Made by a program: the position numbers and the translations under genes. From Irpex lacteus (taxonomy: Eukaryota; Basidiomycota; Agaricomycetes; Polyporales; Irpicaceae): a stretch of 64,000 nt of DNA. The stretch covers positions 558,001-622,000 of the forward strand of contig MQVO02000002.1 in the NCBI GenBank assembly GCA_001986395.2. Reading direction: 5' to 3'. Positions 13,186-24,950 of this stretch are shown here, piece after piece. Under the pieces are notes generated by a model. That model saw only the letters and a list, made by a program, of their open reading frames with translations, did no database searches and had not been told where the DNA came from. The first letter of the stretch is position 1; each line of letters opens with the position of its first letter.

Positions 13186-14861
13186 CGAGAGTAGTATAGG
13201 CTGCCTGTTCAAGTTGCAGTGATCATCCCCCGACATAACAGGATAGCTCGCGTGCTGATAGCATGCTGACCTGTCAAATAAATATGTCTTTGCAAAAACA
13301 GACGGTGCTTGGAGCTTAATTCTAAGGAAAACCCCCAAGACTCGGAGTTCCTTTCGTCACCATTACCATTGGCCGCGTACGTAACAGATGAAGAAACTTA
13401 ATGTTGATATTAGGCTCGGAGGTCCACAAGAAATGTGAAAATGGAATGTTTGTAGAAATCAGCCTCAGCACCAACACCGCCGGCGTACAATCAGGCGTAT
13501 TTGAATTCGTAGTTGATAGAGTTTTATCGGAAGTATCTAGGCTGTTGTGGGGTAACTGTCTACTCAGAGTGTTCCGACCTCAAGTTCTACATGTGCATGT
13601 TCGTCTGGGTACAGCTGGGAACGCCAGAGTACGCGTTTCATTCGGTGAGTACTGCACTTCCTTGTTAAATTATCAGCGCGATCCGAGTCAGTCTGATATG
13701 TAAGTGCACGCACCACTGGCATGTATATCGATCCGAGTGCCTACCGGAGTGTTTTGTTTCTATCGACAAACAAGCCGTGGCCATGGAAGGCGGAATACTT
13801 ATGATGGCGAGCTTGGTCGATTGTTGGGGACGTGGCTTATCTAGCGCTAATCAACATTCACATTCAGTAATCCCACGCCAGCAACCGGCACAATCTCTGC
13901 GCGAAGAGATGAGCGCCATCATCCCGGACCTTTGAACCTTCAGGCGTTTTCGGCGTGATTCACTTCTTCCCGAGTATGTAAGGTACATGGTTGAATTTGT
14001 TCATGTTCGTATCCAAAATAAGAACAAACACCACTGTGCTTGTCCCAATCTCCATACCTCATGGCAACAACCTAATAATGCAGCATCAACCGCTGAGCGC
14101 TGACCTTGAGCAAGCGGCAATTCTTCATCACTAACTTGAACTACTAGGGCACCGTCATGCCGCGCATATTTACCTATGGATCACGGCCATCAGGCTCACA
14201 CAACTATATGGCCATATTCCCTTGACGAGGAGCAGGCGAAAATAGGCTGACAGTGCTTCCAATCTAGCCCCCCGATGTAGGCCAAACGGCATACTGAGTT
14301 CGAAGGATCTACTCTACCTTTTGTGGTCCTCACCTGCAACTTTCGGTCGGGGTAATGCAAGCCTGAGGACGTTAGGGTCTGAGACCGTTCCCATCGGTTT
14401 CGCGCAAGTTCTGGTGATAGATGAGAACACTGGTTATTTGATAGCCCCGACTATGGACGTCTAGGATAACGAAGTACGACACTCTGACCGTATATGCTTC
14501 AGGCTGATTTTTCTTCTTACCAGCCACTGATCATCTTCCATTACGGCTTACCGCAGATGCTCGATTGCTCCCAGCATTCAACATCCCTCTGTAGGATGTC
14601 AATGGCCGCCGCCGAAGTGGCTCATCATCATAATCGCCTCTCACCACGGAAAGATGGCTAGAGGACGAACCCGAGTCGCAACTCCCTTATTTTCATCGTT
14701 CAAGTTATGCCGTACAGGCGGCCCCGCCGTGACCTTGTGCTTTGCATACCCACTCTGCGAGCTGAGTGCAATGAGGCCGGGTATGTTTCACTGCTTTCAC
14801 GATCTTGCGAAATGACATACATAACCCCCAGCTTTCCCCTTTAGATTGTAAATCTTTTGCT
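13186..14861. other. Intergenic region without a recognised gene
   Basis: A 100-codon ATG frame at 13401-13703 is followed by splice-like signals (GTGAGT near 13646, ATCAG, then GTAAGTG near 13700). It matches nothing I recognise, so I do not call it a gene. At 14091-14103 is the inverted copy of the 13-bp motif found at 10801-10813. Confidence 0.4.
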
Positions 14862-16270
14862 ATGCAACTACAACGTCGTTGCTGCACGCTGAGGAGCGAG
14901 GCGCTACATATCCCCCTTGATGTAGCTGAGTCTATTATCGACAGCTTACGATATGACCGCAACGCTCTCCAAGCATGCGCTCTAACCTGCAGGTCGTGGG
15001 TTCACCGTAGTCGGACTCACCTTCATCGCACCTTCGTTATTAAACACACCGGGGTGGCGCTGTGCTCCGATAGTGAGGTTCGTCGGCACATCTCGTTGCG
15101 CGATCTTCCATGCATCCTAGAGTATGCAGATGAAGTCACGCTGGAGAGTGTCTCTGGTGCGGAGAACAGGGACATAGGCTGCTGTCGCTTCCAGTTCTGG
15201 GATACTGTCCGACGTCTACGCCACATCCGCAAGCTCACCATTCTCGGTACGGAGCTGTGTGGCTCATCCATATCTCTGGGAGGTAGCTGCTGGGACACGT
15301 TATTTCCAGCAGTCGAGTCCCTTTCTCTCCGTGGTGCCACAGTTGCAAGTGCCCGTGACATCCTCCGTTTAGCATCGTCATTTCGCGGTCTACGAACCCT
15401 GGATTTCGATACCGTCGATCAGCTTGCATCAGCAGGAGTGGAATCTAAGGCTGGCTTCGCAAGCTCCCCCGACAGTATCGCCATGCATATCCACCCTTCC
15501 GACTCTTTTTCGACTCTCAACTTGGCTCCCTGGTCAATTCGCTTCGAGCACTGCCACGACAAATTCATCGCCGACATCCTTCTATCCCATTTGGACTCGG
15601 CACAGCATGCCCAAGTAGCGCTACAGGTTCTTCAACTACACACAACTCTCTCCATTGATGAAAGTGCGCCGCTAGAGGCCTCGGTGCGGGCAGCTGTTTC
15701 GCTTCGCGACCTTCATATTGTAATTCAGGAGCAAGCCGAGATTCCTGAATTTCGATCCAACCTGTTCCCAAAAACACTGCAAAGAGGTGAGTCGCCACAA
15801 ATCCTATTTCCTGCTACGTTAATGACACATTCTAACGTGTAGCATCAAAATGGATTGACGTTTGCGAGCGATTAGAAGTGCTGCGCCTTTCACTCCGACG
15901 TCAGCAACTACTTGCGATGATATCGATGGTGTCGCCGTACCATGTCAAGCCATACTCGCTGAACACTGTCTGGGACGTATACGGCGAGATTCTCCGAGGA
16001 CTCTCGAGGCCTTCATTCAGCGAACTAGTGTTGCATGTCGACGCCAGCGATATTGAGCAACCAGGCCTACGTCGACTGGAGAATAGCCTGTCTCAACACT
16101 CTGCGTTACGTACTGTCAAATCAGTGCGTTTCCTCGTTGGCGGATATTTTACTTCTCGCGAGCGGCTTCATCAGAGCATGGAAAGATGGTCAGGAAACCT
16201 TCGCAGACTTAGGACGACGCACGCAGTTCATATTGATTTCTACCGTAAATTGTGTTCTTTTTCCAATTGA
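14862..16270 (+). CDS. F-box-like protein with diverged C-terminus
   Basis: The gene has two exons, 14862-15786 and 15843-16270, joined by a GTGAGT...GTGTAG intron with clean phase (LQR|ASKWIDV). The N-terminus contains an F-box-like helix set: IPLDVAESIIDSLRYD, then ALTCRSWVHRSRTHLHRTF. The remainder (about 400 residues) is leucine-rich without a regular repeat I can define. This resembles the large family of basidiomycete F-box proteins that recruit unknown substrates to SCF ubiquitin ligases. The frame is open upstream of ATG 14862 but has no earlier ATG, so that start is preferred. It sits between the DUF6533 gene and the monooxygenase; a role in the biosynthetic locus is not supported by sequence. 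Confidence 0.7.
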
Positions 16271-17719
16271 ATGTGCCAGTAGTTGTATACGCATAAGTGC
16301 TAGATAGTATCCACTGCTCCTATTGTCCAGTATAGCCAGTGTCCTCATTATTTTATGTGCGCAGCGCCTGCGTTGTTACTGAACTCGTGGGCCTGTGTGC
16401 TCGGCATGCTCTTGTTAAAGTTAAATCTCCCCACGTCACCACCTTGGGCCCCTCGAAGTACTTACATCAGGCAAGTACTATCTGGAACATATATGTCATA
16501 TTACTGAGGGAAATTGAACGTATTCTTGTCGTGCTAGCGGGGCCCGACCGGAAGAACCCTGAGAGTCCAAATTACTGGACTCGGAGTAAGTGACCGAGGA
16601 GATTAAGATAACGGTATGTCCGAGTCACTCTCAGGCTCGCGGGAGCCAGGCGGGGGAACGAGACGAACTTCTGAGATCTAAATCACGCCGGGCGGTGCTC
16701 ACAGGGATTATTTGTCAGCACACACGCACCTGGTACATAGTAAGTAGTATAGTTAGCTATGACGCTGGTGTTTTTTTCTGCATCCGGAGTTAGCAACAAT
16801 GTTATGTTAAGTATACTTACCGATGCCAGTCATTCATTCTGCATTGCCCTATACTAGTTTCCTTATCTATTTGTCTTGTAGTAGGTTCGACCATCTTGCA
16901 AGTATACCCGTACCACCAGCGTTCAATATGCAACTGGAATAGTACCATCAAAATGGAAGTCAAGAACTCATGCAGTACTCACGCCTGCTCTCGCAAGCTT
17001 AAGGTGCATCTGCATCGTGATACTATCATACTATATCAGCCCGAGCGGTCCTTCGATACAGGTCTCAATCTGTAAGTCCAGGATGTTGAAGCTTGCAGCT
17101 TGAAACTTGAAATTTGGAGCTTCTTGAAGTCCCGCTGTCGTCGGATCTAGTCTCTATGAGGCAGAGTAAAGTAAACAAGTTCAACCTTCAAGCTTCGGGG
17201 CTCGATCTGGTGTCTGACGTCGGATCCAAGAGTGGCGTCGATGTCGTTAGCCGCTCAAATTTCGAAGTTAAACGTTTAGCGCTCAGCACTTCAACTACTG
17301 CGTGCCAGTGGCCACCAGGGCGACTCGGATTGGACGAACACTTATCAGACAACGACTTCTCTTCTCCGTTATGGGCGGCGAAGTTACGGTAGTATCATTC
17401 TGATCTAGTATTGCATATGCGTCCGTGAGTTCGTAACCTTCTTGCCCATGCTGTCGCAAGACGATCACAGCTAACTCGACGGAACGTATTTCAGTGATTC
17501 TTGCCTGACTCGATTCTCCCCCCTCTTACTTCGCTGATGAGCGCCACACTTTGGACAGTTCTTCGAGTTCTCCGGCGATGCATCCCACTCTTGCATTCCC
17601 CGGAACGACCCTCCTTAGTTTGTGTGACATGTCAGCTGCGCTGTTCGCGGCTGACGCGTGGACCATCTCCATAAAGGTGGACGTGTCCATAACCTCTGCG
17701 ATAGCCCGACAAGTCGACT
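16271..17719. other. Intergenic region upstream of the monooxygenase
   Basis: Only short open frames of up to 92 codons occur, none recognised. At 17276-17288 there is TTAGCGCTCAGCA, matching 11 of 13 bases of the motif at 10801 and 14091. It lies about 430 bp upstream of the monooxygenase ATG. Confidence 0.4.
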
Positions 17720-20304
17720 ATGTCTACCTCCTCTGATATCGTCGATACGTACAAGTCTAGTCAAGTTTTCTCCCTCCTCGATGAACCCATCGATCTCAAC
17801 CGCCCTTTAAAGGTCGCCATCAGTATGTCTTCTTGACTATCATTACCGAGAGAAACACGTTTTCTTATGCACTGTTCTAGTTGGAGGAGGATATTCTGGG
17901 ATATGCGCTGCATATAAGCTCTCTACCAAGCTCACGAATGTAGATGTTGTGCTATATGACAAGAACCCTGACTTCGGGGGAACCTGGTCTGTATTTGCTA
18001 TGCGATGTGTCCGTGCTTTCTCACAGTTTGTCCCACAGGATCGAGAACACATACCCAGGAGTTAGCTGTGATATGTGAGTACTCTCAGCACAATTCGTAT
18101 AGACGAAGTTGTAACGTCTTTATCGTAGCCCAGCGCATGCATACCAATACTCATTCGCACCGAACGTGAGTCCTGCCCTGATCGATTCTGTTTGTTAGCC
18201 TCACACATTCATTTGTGAAGCCCGATTGGTCGAAGTTCTACTGCGAGGGGCCGGAATTGTTACAATATCTGCAAAATTGTGCTGACAAGTTAGGTGTCCG
18301 CCCTCTTGCTAAGGTGACATCCTCTATCTATGAACCGTACCCAGTGTTGATGACTTTGAATTGAATTAGTTTGGACATGAAATCCTCAAGGCCGTATGGG
18401 ACGAGGAACAAGGGCGTTGGAAGCTAGAGATTCGCGAACACGCCCGCAACACCGGGTTCGTTGACACGGTTGATGTTGTGTTGACAGCTACAGGATTTTT
18501 GAATAACTGGAAGTGGCCGGATATTGCTGGGCTCGATACCTTCAAGGGGCAAGTGTACGTATAACTTGCTACTCCATAATGTTTTGCATTTATATTGATA
18601 TGACTGCCCAGTGTTCATACAGCTCATTGGACTCTTGAGCCCTTGAGCGATCCGGTCTGGAAAACTCGTAAGGTTGCAGTTATTGGTTGTGTATGTATCT
18701 CTTTTCTCGTCAACTTCTCTATACAAAACTGATAGCTTCGCTGTACAGGGATCTGTACGTTCGTATCCTAAACTGAAATGGGGCAATACTTAATGATATC
18801 CTCATGCAGAGCGGAACACAAGTTGTCCCTGAGCTTCAACCATATGTGGAACACTTGGATAACTACGTTAGAGGAAGGACATGGATTTCTCAGCCATTTG
18901 CTCTAGGAGTTTTGCAGAAGTATCCCGACTGGGAAAGTGGAAATCGTAAGCTTTGCCGTACATTCCGCTGTACTTCACTCATTCTAACCGTTCCAGATGT
19001 CTTTACCGAGGACGAAAAACGCACATTTAGAGAACAGCCCGAGGTTTACAAAGAGATGCTCATGCATCTCGAAGACTTCAATCACAGCGTTCATTCTGCC
19101 ACACATGTGGGAACTAAAATGCAGAATTTCCTTCGGTCTGTATACGAGGGGAAGATGCGTGAGAAGCTTGCCAACAGGCCCGATATCGCCGAAACTTTGA
19201 TCGTAAGTCACTCCTTTTGGTGTACTACCTAACGTAGAACTCATTCTGTATCAGCCTGATTTCCCTCTCATCTGCCGGCGCATGACTCCTGGTGTGGGAT
19301 ACTTAGAGGCATTGGTAGGCTCTCTACTTACTGTCGTGCGCATCAATTTCTAACCAAGGACATACCATGGAAGTGTGCTGAAAACGTATGTAATCCTCTT
19401 TACTCCCCAGATAGTGTTATTGAGTAGTAAGTTGTAGGTGACTTTTATCCCTAAACCGATCGCGCGGGTTACGTCCGACGGGATTGAGACAGCCGACGGA
19501 AATCATCGCCCCTATGATGTTATCATCACAGCGACGGGTTTCGACACGACATATATTCCTCGGTTTCCAGTAATCGGCCAGCATGACGAAGATCTTAGGG
19601 TGAAGTGGAAGGAACACCCGGTAACCTATATCGGTCTGTGTCAGGACAGCTTCCCCAACTGGTAAAGTATTTATATCGCTCTCATATCCGCGTATTACTG
19701 AACATCGCCTAGGTTCCAGATTTCCGGACCTAACAGCGGCGTCGCCACCGGTTCTTTGATCATGACTATTGAGGCTCAGAGTGACTACGTCGTCTCATGC
19801 GTCCGGAAACTTCAACGTGAACGTATCAAGTACATGGTACCAAAACAGAAGGCCGTGAACGACTTTCAGGCTTATCTTGACTCGTATTTCCCGAAGACCG
19901 TATGGGCACGAAAAGTGAGCTTTCTCATGCAGGCATTCTCAGCTATTATAATTTTTAATCCTCCGTCGCAGTGCCGAACATGGTACAAAGCTGGTCGGGA
20001 GGACGGAAAAGTGACTGCACTGTGGCCAGGTAATATTTATGCATACTCTACGCGAGATGCTGAATTGACGGATATGTTAGGCTCGTCTCTTCATCAGTAC
20101 CAGGCTTTACAGCAGCCTCGCTTTGAAGACTACGATTATAAGTATCTCTATGGGGATGGCGACCCTGCTCACGTCAATGGGCTTTACTGGCTTGGAAATG
20201 GTTTCTCACTCGCCGAGCAAGACAATGTTCCTGGAACGAGGGGTTGGAGAATCGGTCAAGCTTTCTCTGCTGAGTCTCTGAAGAACACGTCCGAGAAGGA
20301 GTGA
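17720..20304 (+). CDS. Baeyer-Villiger-type flavin monooxygenase
   Basis: This gene encodes an FAD/NADPH-dependent monooxygenase that would insert oxygen into a ketone or aldehyde, or oxidise a soft nucleophile. Exon 1 (MSTSSDIVDTYKSS...) splices at VAI|IGGGYSGICAAYK, giving the FAD-binding GxGxxG loop. FGGTWIENTYPG follows. Splicing GT|T at about 18553/18611 then gives FKGQVVHTAHW, an exact fit to the Baeyer-Villiger signature FxGxxxHxxxW. A second Rossmann loop, VIGCGSSGTQ, binds NADPH. Later landmarks are TATGFDTTY and GPNSG. The stop is TGA 20302-20304 and the protein is about 600 residues, usual for the type I family. No signal peptide is seen. It is the nearest plausible tailoring enzyme to the PKS, 7.7 kb from the PKS start. 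The substrate cannot be inferred. Confidence 0.9.
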
Positions 20305-22299
20305 ATAAAGGACACGTACACCGTTCTTAGATCTCGGGGAGCTGAAGCTTGTCGTGTACCAAAGCACAATCGTCCTGAAAGACTCACCTTGTGTATCGCT
20401 CGAAGTATCATCCATGGTTAACCCTTGAATCAATTCCTTGGGACTAGTCTAAAGCTATTGTGTAACCAGTATCGAACCGGGAACTTACACAACACGAGGC
20501 TGCGAAAACCTCGTATTGTGATGAAAATGCAGAGTCTGGCCCGAAGATGAATATTAATATTGATGTTCGCGATACATGATTTTTTATGTGTTTAATTGAC
20601 CTGCCAGTGTATACTACGCTTGAGTCGCCTTATATGATTTAATCCCACGACGGTATGTCCTCTCTACGCAATGCTACCTTCAACTCGTTGTAGAATGTGC
20701 ACGTCATAACGAGCTGAGCTGCTTCCAGTGCTATAGTGAACTCCATGTACAACTGGAGGCCGACCGTGCGGCTAGAGAATCATGGCCACTGGCAGCTGCT
20801 AAGCCTGCTACTTGTACTGTGCAAACGTTTGAACGTTAAATAATGATACAACAGATATTCTTTCGTTTCGAATAAATGCACCTTCGAGCACATGAAGTAA
20901 GAAGTACGTCACAATCCGCCGCTCGAGGAGTTGTCGGTATGGTTGGTAGTCGCACTAGCGTAGAAGGAAGAATTCCACTCAGCGAACGACACCTGGGGAT
21001 CATAAAGCAACGTCGGAGCCAAGAACTCAGGCTGACTATGGTCCTTGTCCCCATCCCAACAATGCTCGCTGAAGCACTTCTTGCATGCGTCCTGTACAGG
21101 CTTCTGGAGGCGTTGAAGGGAGCGCAGGATGGAGCCGTTTGCGATGCAAGTGGGCAGGTCGGTGTTTATGTGAGGGCGTAGGTTTCGTGGCTGGGAGTAA
21201 ATGTTTAGTGTGCTATTCCAGAGCCTAACCTGCTGTTCTAAAGAGGATCCCGTGCTGCGTGAAAGTAGCGATGAGACTTTGCACGGCGCAGATGGATAGG
21301 AAGATGTAAGCTTACATGTCAATGACCGTGATGTGGGAGTACTCCGTGTATGGCGCGTCTGCAGCGCATCTGTCTAGGTGAAAGATGAGATGGAGTGTTA
21401 GTGAGTTATTATGAGGTGTAGCAGGTCCATGACAGACAGGATGAGAGGAACATCTTTCTCGTGGCAGTCTTAGTAGAAAGTTGGGAACAGCGTATGGTTG
21501 AGGTTGAGCATCGTGTTTGCAGAAGGGACCTTTGGGAAAGTAAGATCGCTTAGTATGCTGTTGAATCTGTACTATGGCGTTCCAAATGCACTTTTATTAG
21601 CGCGCCGCGCGCTGTCACGTACTTTGATCTATGATTATCAATTCAACTGATCCGCCTGACTGTCTGATCCGAGTGCGAAAGTCTCACCGTCACGAGGGTT
21701 TGTTTAATTCTTTGCTCGTATTTGCGTGGTCGCGTCGTGGTGGTATAAATGCGCGCTTGTTCCCGGTGAGTCGTCCCGCACTTCTCGTCTTCTGACCTCG
21801 TGACATCGTACGTGCACCAGCGAACCCCGTCTGCGAGTGGACTTGGCGTCGCTGGTGTGCAGGTGTCGGCCACACCGAAGTGACATCGGTGTGGTTACTT
21901 TCCATGACCTCGTCCGTGCGATAGGCTGGACAGTATTTACAGTGACGTGTACCTAAGAGACGTGCTGGTGCATATTATGCGAGAGCACGTTCAAGGTGTG
22001 TACGTGTGCTATATTTGACGACTACGTGCTGACAGTCGAAGACAGATGCTGCAATGCAAGCTGCTGGACCCAGACGACAAAGTCACGGTATATGGATCGA
22101 CGTCCCGCCGTTCGTCTCGCCCTCTCGCAATCATCAGAACTGGAATTGCACAATGCCTACCAACACCACTGCTATCCCATGCCGCCCCGCTCGGTAACCC
22201 GCTTTATTCCAATCCCCAGAATTCCACCGTTGGGCCTCCGTCGCCGATGCCGCTCACAAGGTCTTGGACACTCGGTCGCGCTTTCATCGCTGAGTCGGT
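20305..22299. other. Gene-poor region with one unrecognised minus-strand open frame
   Basis: No gene is supported apart from the weak candidate at 20909-21319 described separately. A stretch near 20.46-20.52 kb looks tRNA-like on the minus strand but fails on closer reading. Confidence 0.4.
20909..21319 (-). CDS. Unrecognised cysteine-containing open frame, possibly an exon
   Basis: This open frame of about 137 codons has no ATG at its 5' edge. Upstream on the same strand is a GACAT|GTAAGC donor preceded by a peptide-like stretch (YTEYSHITVID), so it may be one exon of a larger gene. It contains a compact CKKCFSEHCWDG cysteine cluster, several N-x-S/T sites and a Ser/Gly-rich end, which would suit a secreted or lumenal protein. 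I do not recognise the family. It could be chance or a remnant. Confidence 0.25.
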   Translation of the reverse strand, partial: TCKLTSSYPSAPCKVSSLLSRSTGSSLEQQVRLWNSTLNIYSQPRNLRPHINTDLPTCIANGSILRSLQRLQKPVQDACKKCFSEHCWDGDKDHSQPEFLAPTLLYDPQVSFAEWNSSFYASATTNHTDNSSSGGL

Positions 22300-23280
22300 A
22301 CCACTCATCGATCATCGCTTGCTGACAGGGCACTGTAGTCATTTCCACTGCCAAATTTGAACCCTGTTTCACAGTTACTGCCACTTTCTGGACATGGAAT
22401 AGACGATGGCCTCGCCGCCATTGGACCGCGAGGCCCAGGAGTACCTCCCAAGAGCGCTAGATTGTTTATCGGGTGAGTTTCTTGGCTCTCGAGCGATTGG
22501 CGATTGCTGGGTGTACACTCACATACATACTATTCCAGGGATGCAACTCGTTTCTTCAGAACCAGCAGTCGTTTCTTCAGAAATAGCAACGTTACTTCGA
22601 TCGTCACGGTGCAGGGAATCGAGATTTGAAGGAGCGTTGCGGTAAGCGTTCAAACACAACGACGTGTCGGTGCTTTGTTGGCCACAGTACCTAGGCCACA
22701 TACAAGTGTCTCCGAACGAGCAGGCTGCGTGCGAGTTCTCATTGGTACCACTGTGATTATGAACATCCCTGTCTTGCGGTTTGACTCAGTCTCTATCACT
22801 CCAGGCATGGAATAGATCGTTGACCTCGAGCTCTACGATGCGTCGGGTTGTCTGCAGCTGTCGAGCTGCCGATGTGGATCCTGGTTCTTGCACACAGAGT
22901 CATCACCGCGCACCTGGATCTTCAAGTTGATGAGTCATGCACCGCTGGACTCAGAATGGGCCTGCGGATCTGAAGATAATAGCGTTCTCATCTACCACCT
23001 ACAAAGCACTGCCAGTACCCTAATCCAAGCCGAGTCCTGAGTACTGAGTAACGTCGATGCGAGTACATCATCTCCCAGATACTATTCGGCTCTTTTCAAT
23101 TTAACCAGCACATATGTAGGAATTTGCATCGAATAAAGACGTCGGGGCATCGACTACAGCGACCCCGTTGCAGTTGACTTGCTCATCCTCATTCACGCTC
23201 CGGTGATTATCACACCGGCACACTGGAATGGGTGTCACCCCTCCCATCCCACCTTATAAACCCGCCATTCTTCTCTATAT

Positions 23281-23675
23281 GTCACTCTCATCTGGATTCC
23301 TCGCGGCTCAGCTGGTCTTACCGCTCGACTTCCTGCCTACAAGTCGGACAACCCCATAGCACATTCTCATATACCGTCAGTTTCGTTCTTCTACGTGAAG
23401 CTCACAATAATCTCGTATCTCACGCATATACAATAAGCAAGTCTCCGCTCTCTATCCAAGCTTACCCAGCTAATAACATCCCTCGGTGTCGCAGGAAAAC
23501 TTGAAACGTCCAAATGTGTTGACGATGACGATCACAACGCTCGACATATCTATATCACATGACCGTATCTGGGAATCCTCCGTAAGTCTCGTTGAACACC
23601 TTCCTAGCGCAATTTTGTCGGAAACGCTTTGCTTGTCGACAAGCCAGACACCCCCTGTTGCTGTCGAACTCGCTT
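23281..23675. repeat. Direct repeat, copy A
   Basis: This runs from GTCACTCTCATCTGGATTCC to about GTCGAACTCGCTT. It matches copy B at an almost constant offset of 652-653 bases, with scattered substitutions and few gaps; by eye it is well above 80 percent identical except for a short divergent stretch near 23570-23625. A TTATAAA box lies just before it, at 23254-23260. Confidence 0.85.
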
Positions 23676-23933
23676 CTCAAGATTAGCCAATGGGTCTGAA
23701 CACGCATCTACATATCGTTCTACTGGCACCTGAATCAAAACGAGTCCTAATTGTCAAAGCTCGACCCAAGTACACCATCTTCTCAAACTTCAACCCTTTT
23801 CGATCTTGTCAGCAACGACTACGACTAACCCGTCGCAGGTGGTTTCCTTCTCTGCGGCCTCATCAAGGCCCTGCTGCTCATCACACAGTCGACCAGACGT
23901 CCTCACCTTACAACCCTCCATGCCTATCTATAC

Positions 23934-24327
23934 GTCACTCTCATCTGGATTCCTCGCGGCTTAGCTGGTCTTGCCGATCGACTTCCTGCTTACAAGTCGG
24001 ACAACCCCACAGTACATTCTCATACACCGTCAGTTTCGATCATCTCCTGAAGTTCACAATATTCCTGTATCTCACGCATATAGAGTAAGCAAGTCTCTTT
24101 TCTCTATTCAAGCTTACCCAGGTAACAACATTCCTCGGCGTCGCAGGAAAACTTGAGACGTCCAAATACGTTGATAATGACGATCACAACGCTCGACATA
24201 TCCATACCACATGACCGTGTCTCGTTGTACCTGTCAGGTCTCGTTCAGCAAATTCGTGGCGAACTTTCGTTGGAAACGCTTTACTTGTCGACAAGCCAGA
24301 CACCCCCTATTGCTGTCTAACTCGCTT
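23934..24327. repeat. Direct repeat, copy B
   Basis: This is the partner of copy A. Its shared landmarks include the TACAAGTCGGACAACCCCA block, the GTCGCAGGAAAACTTGA block and the final GACAAGCCAGACACCCCC. The 258 bp between the copies is unrelated to either. Confidence 0.85.
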
Positions 24328-24950
24328 TGACACTTTCTGTACTCCCTCTCTCTGGGTTGCGTAGACTGATCAAGTTTCGTTGAGCGCGTCGGATTGCTTG
24401 TCGGGTTGCCTATGTGATTCATTGCATGGGTTCTCTGGTTTGTGATCATGAACAATTACTAGACGTACGCTCACATACTGTTTTAGGGGTGCAACTCGTG
24501 TGATAGGAAACATCAGACGTTGCCTCGATCGCTACGTGAGCCTGAAATCTATGCAGGGAACTGAGACTCGATGGAGCGTTGCTGGAAAACATGAAGACAG
24601 GGAAACATGGCGACGCGTCCATACGCCAGTCGGAGACGGTATCACCGGACGACCAGATTGGGTGCATGGTATGTCAAAGTTTGTAGATGAGCTCTCATTG
24701 GCACCAATTTGCTTGTTGACCGGTAGGTAACCCCCGTCACGATTGCCTCAGTTTGAGAGTTGCTGTTACTCTGGACATGGAATAGACTGATGGCCTCTCT
24801 ACTTTTACGATACCGGTGCTTGTCGGGTTGCCTATGTGCGTTTTCTGACTCTTGCGTCGTACGGTGAACAGTTCCTCGACATACATGGGTTGACATGCTG
24901 CTTCAGGGATGTAAATTGTCTCATCAGAACTAGCACTCGATACACCACTG

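Larger units (their letters stand above)
22300..24950. repeat. Patchwork of diverged repeats
   Basis: Several sequence blocks recur in degraded form. CTGGACATGGAATAGAC occurs at 22388-22404 and 24771-24787, with a weaker version from about 22802. GCTTGTCGGGTTGCCTATGTG occurs at 24396-24416 and 24818-24838. GGGATGCAACTCG-like blocks follow CTCACATAC at about 22.52 and 24.47 kb. A strong 395-bp direct repeat is embedded and listed separately. No coding frame survives, and I see no transposase or reverse transcriptase motif. The region is best read as nested, decayed repeats or a non-autonomous element. Confidence 0.7.

Noticed and set aside
20440..20530. tRNA-like arms on the minus strand (a CCCGGTTCGATACTGG T-arm and a stem around GAGGTTTTCGCAGCCTC)
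   Set aside because: The anticodon loop has a pyrimidine at the position after the anticodon, the T-stem is mismatched, and no D-arm or matching acceptor stem can be drawn.
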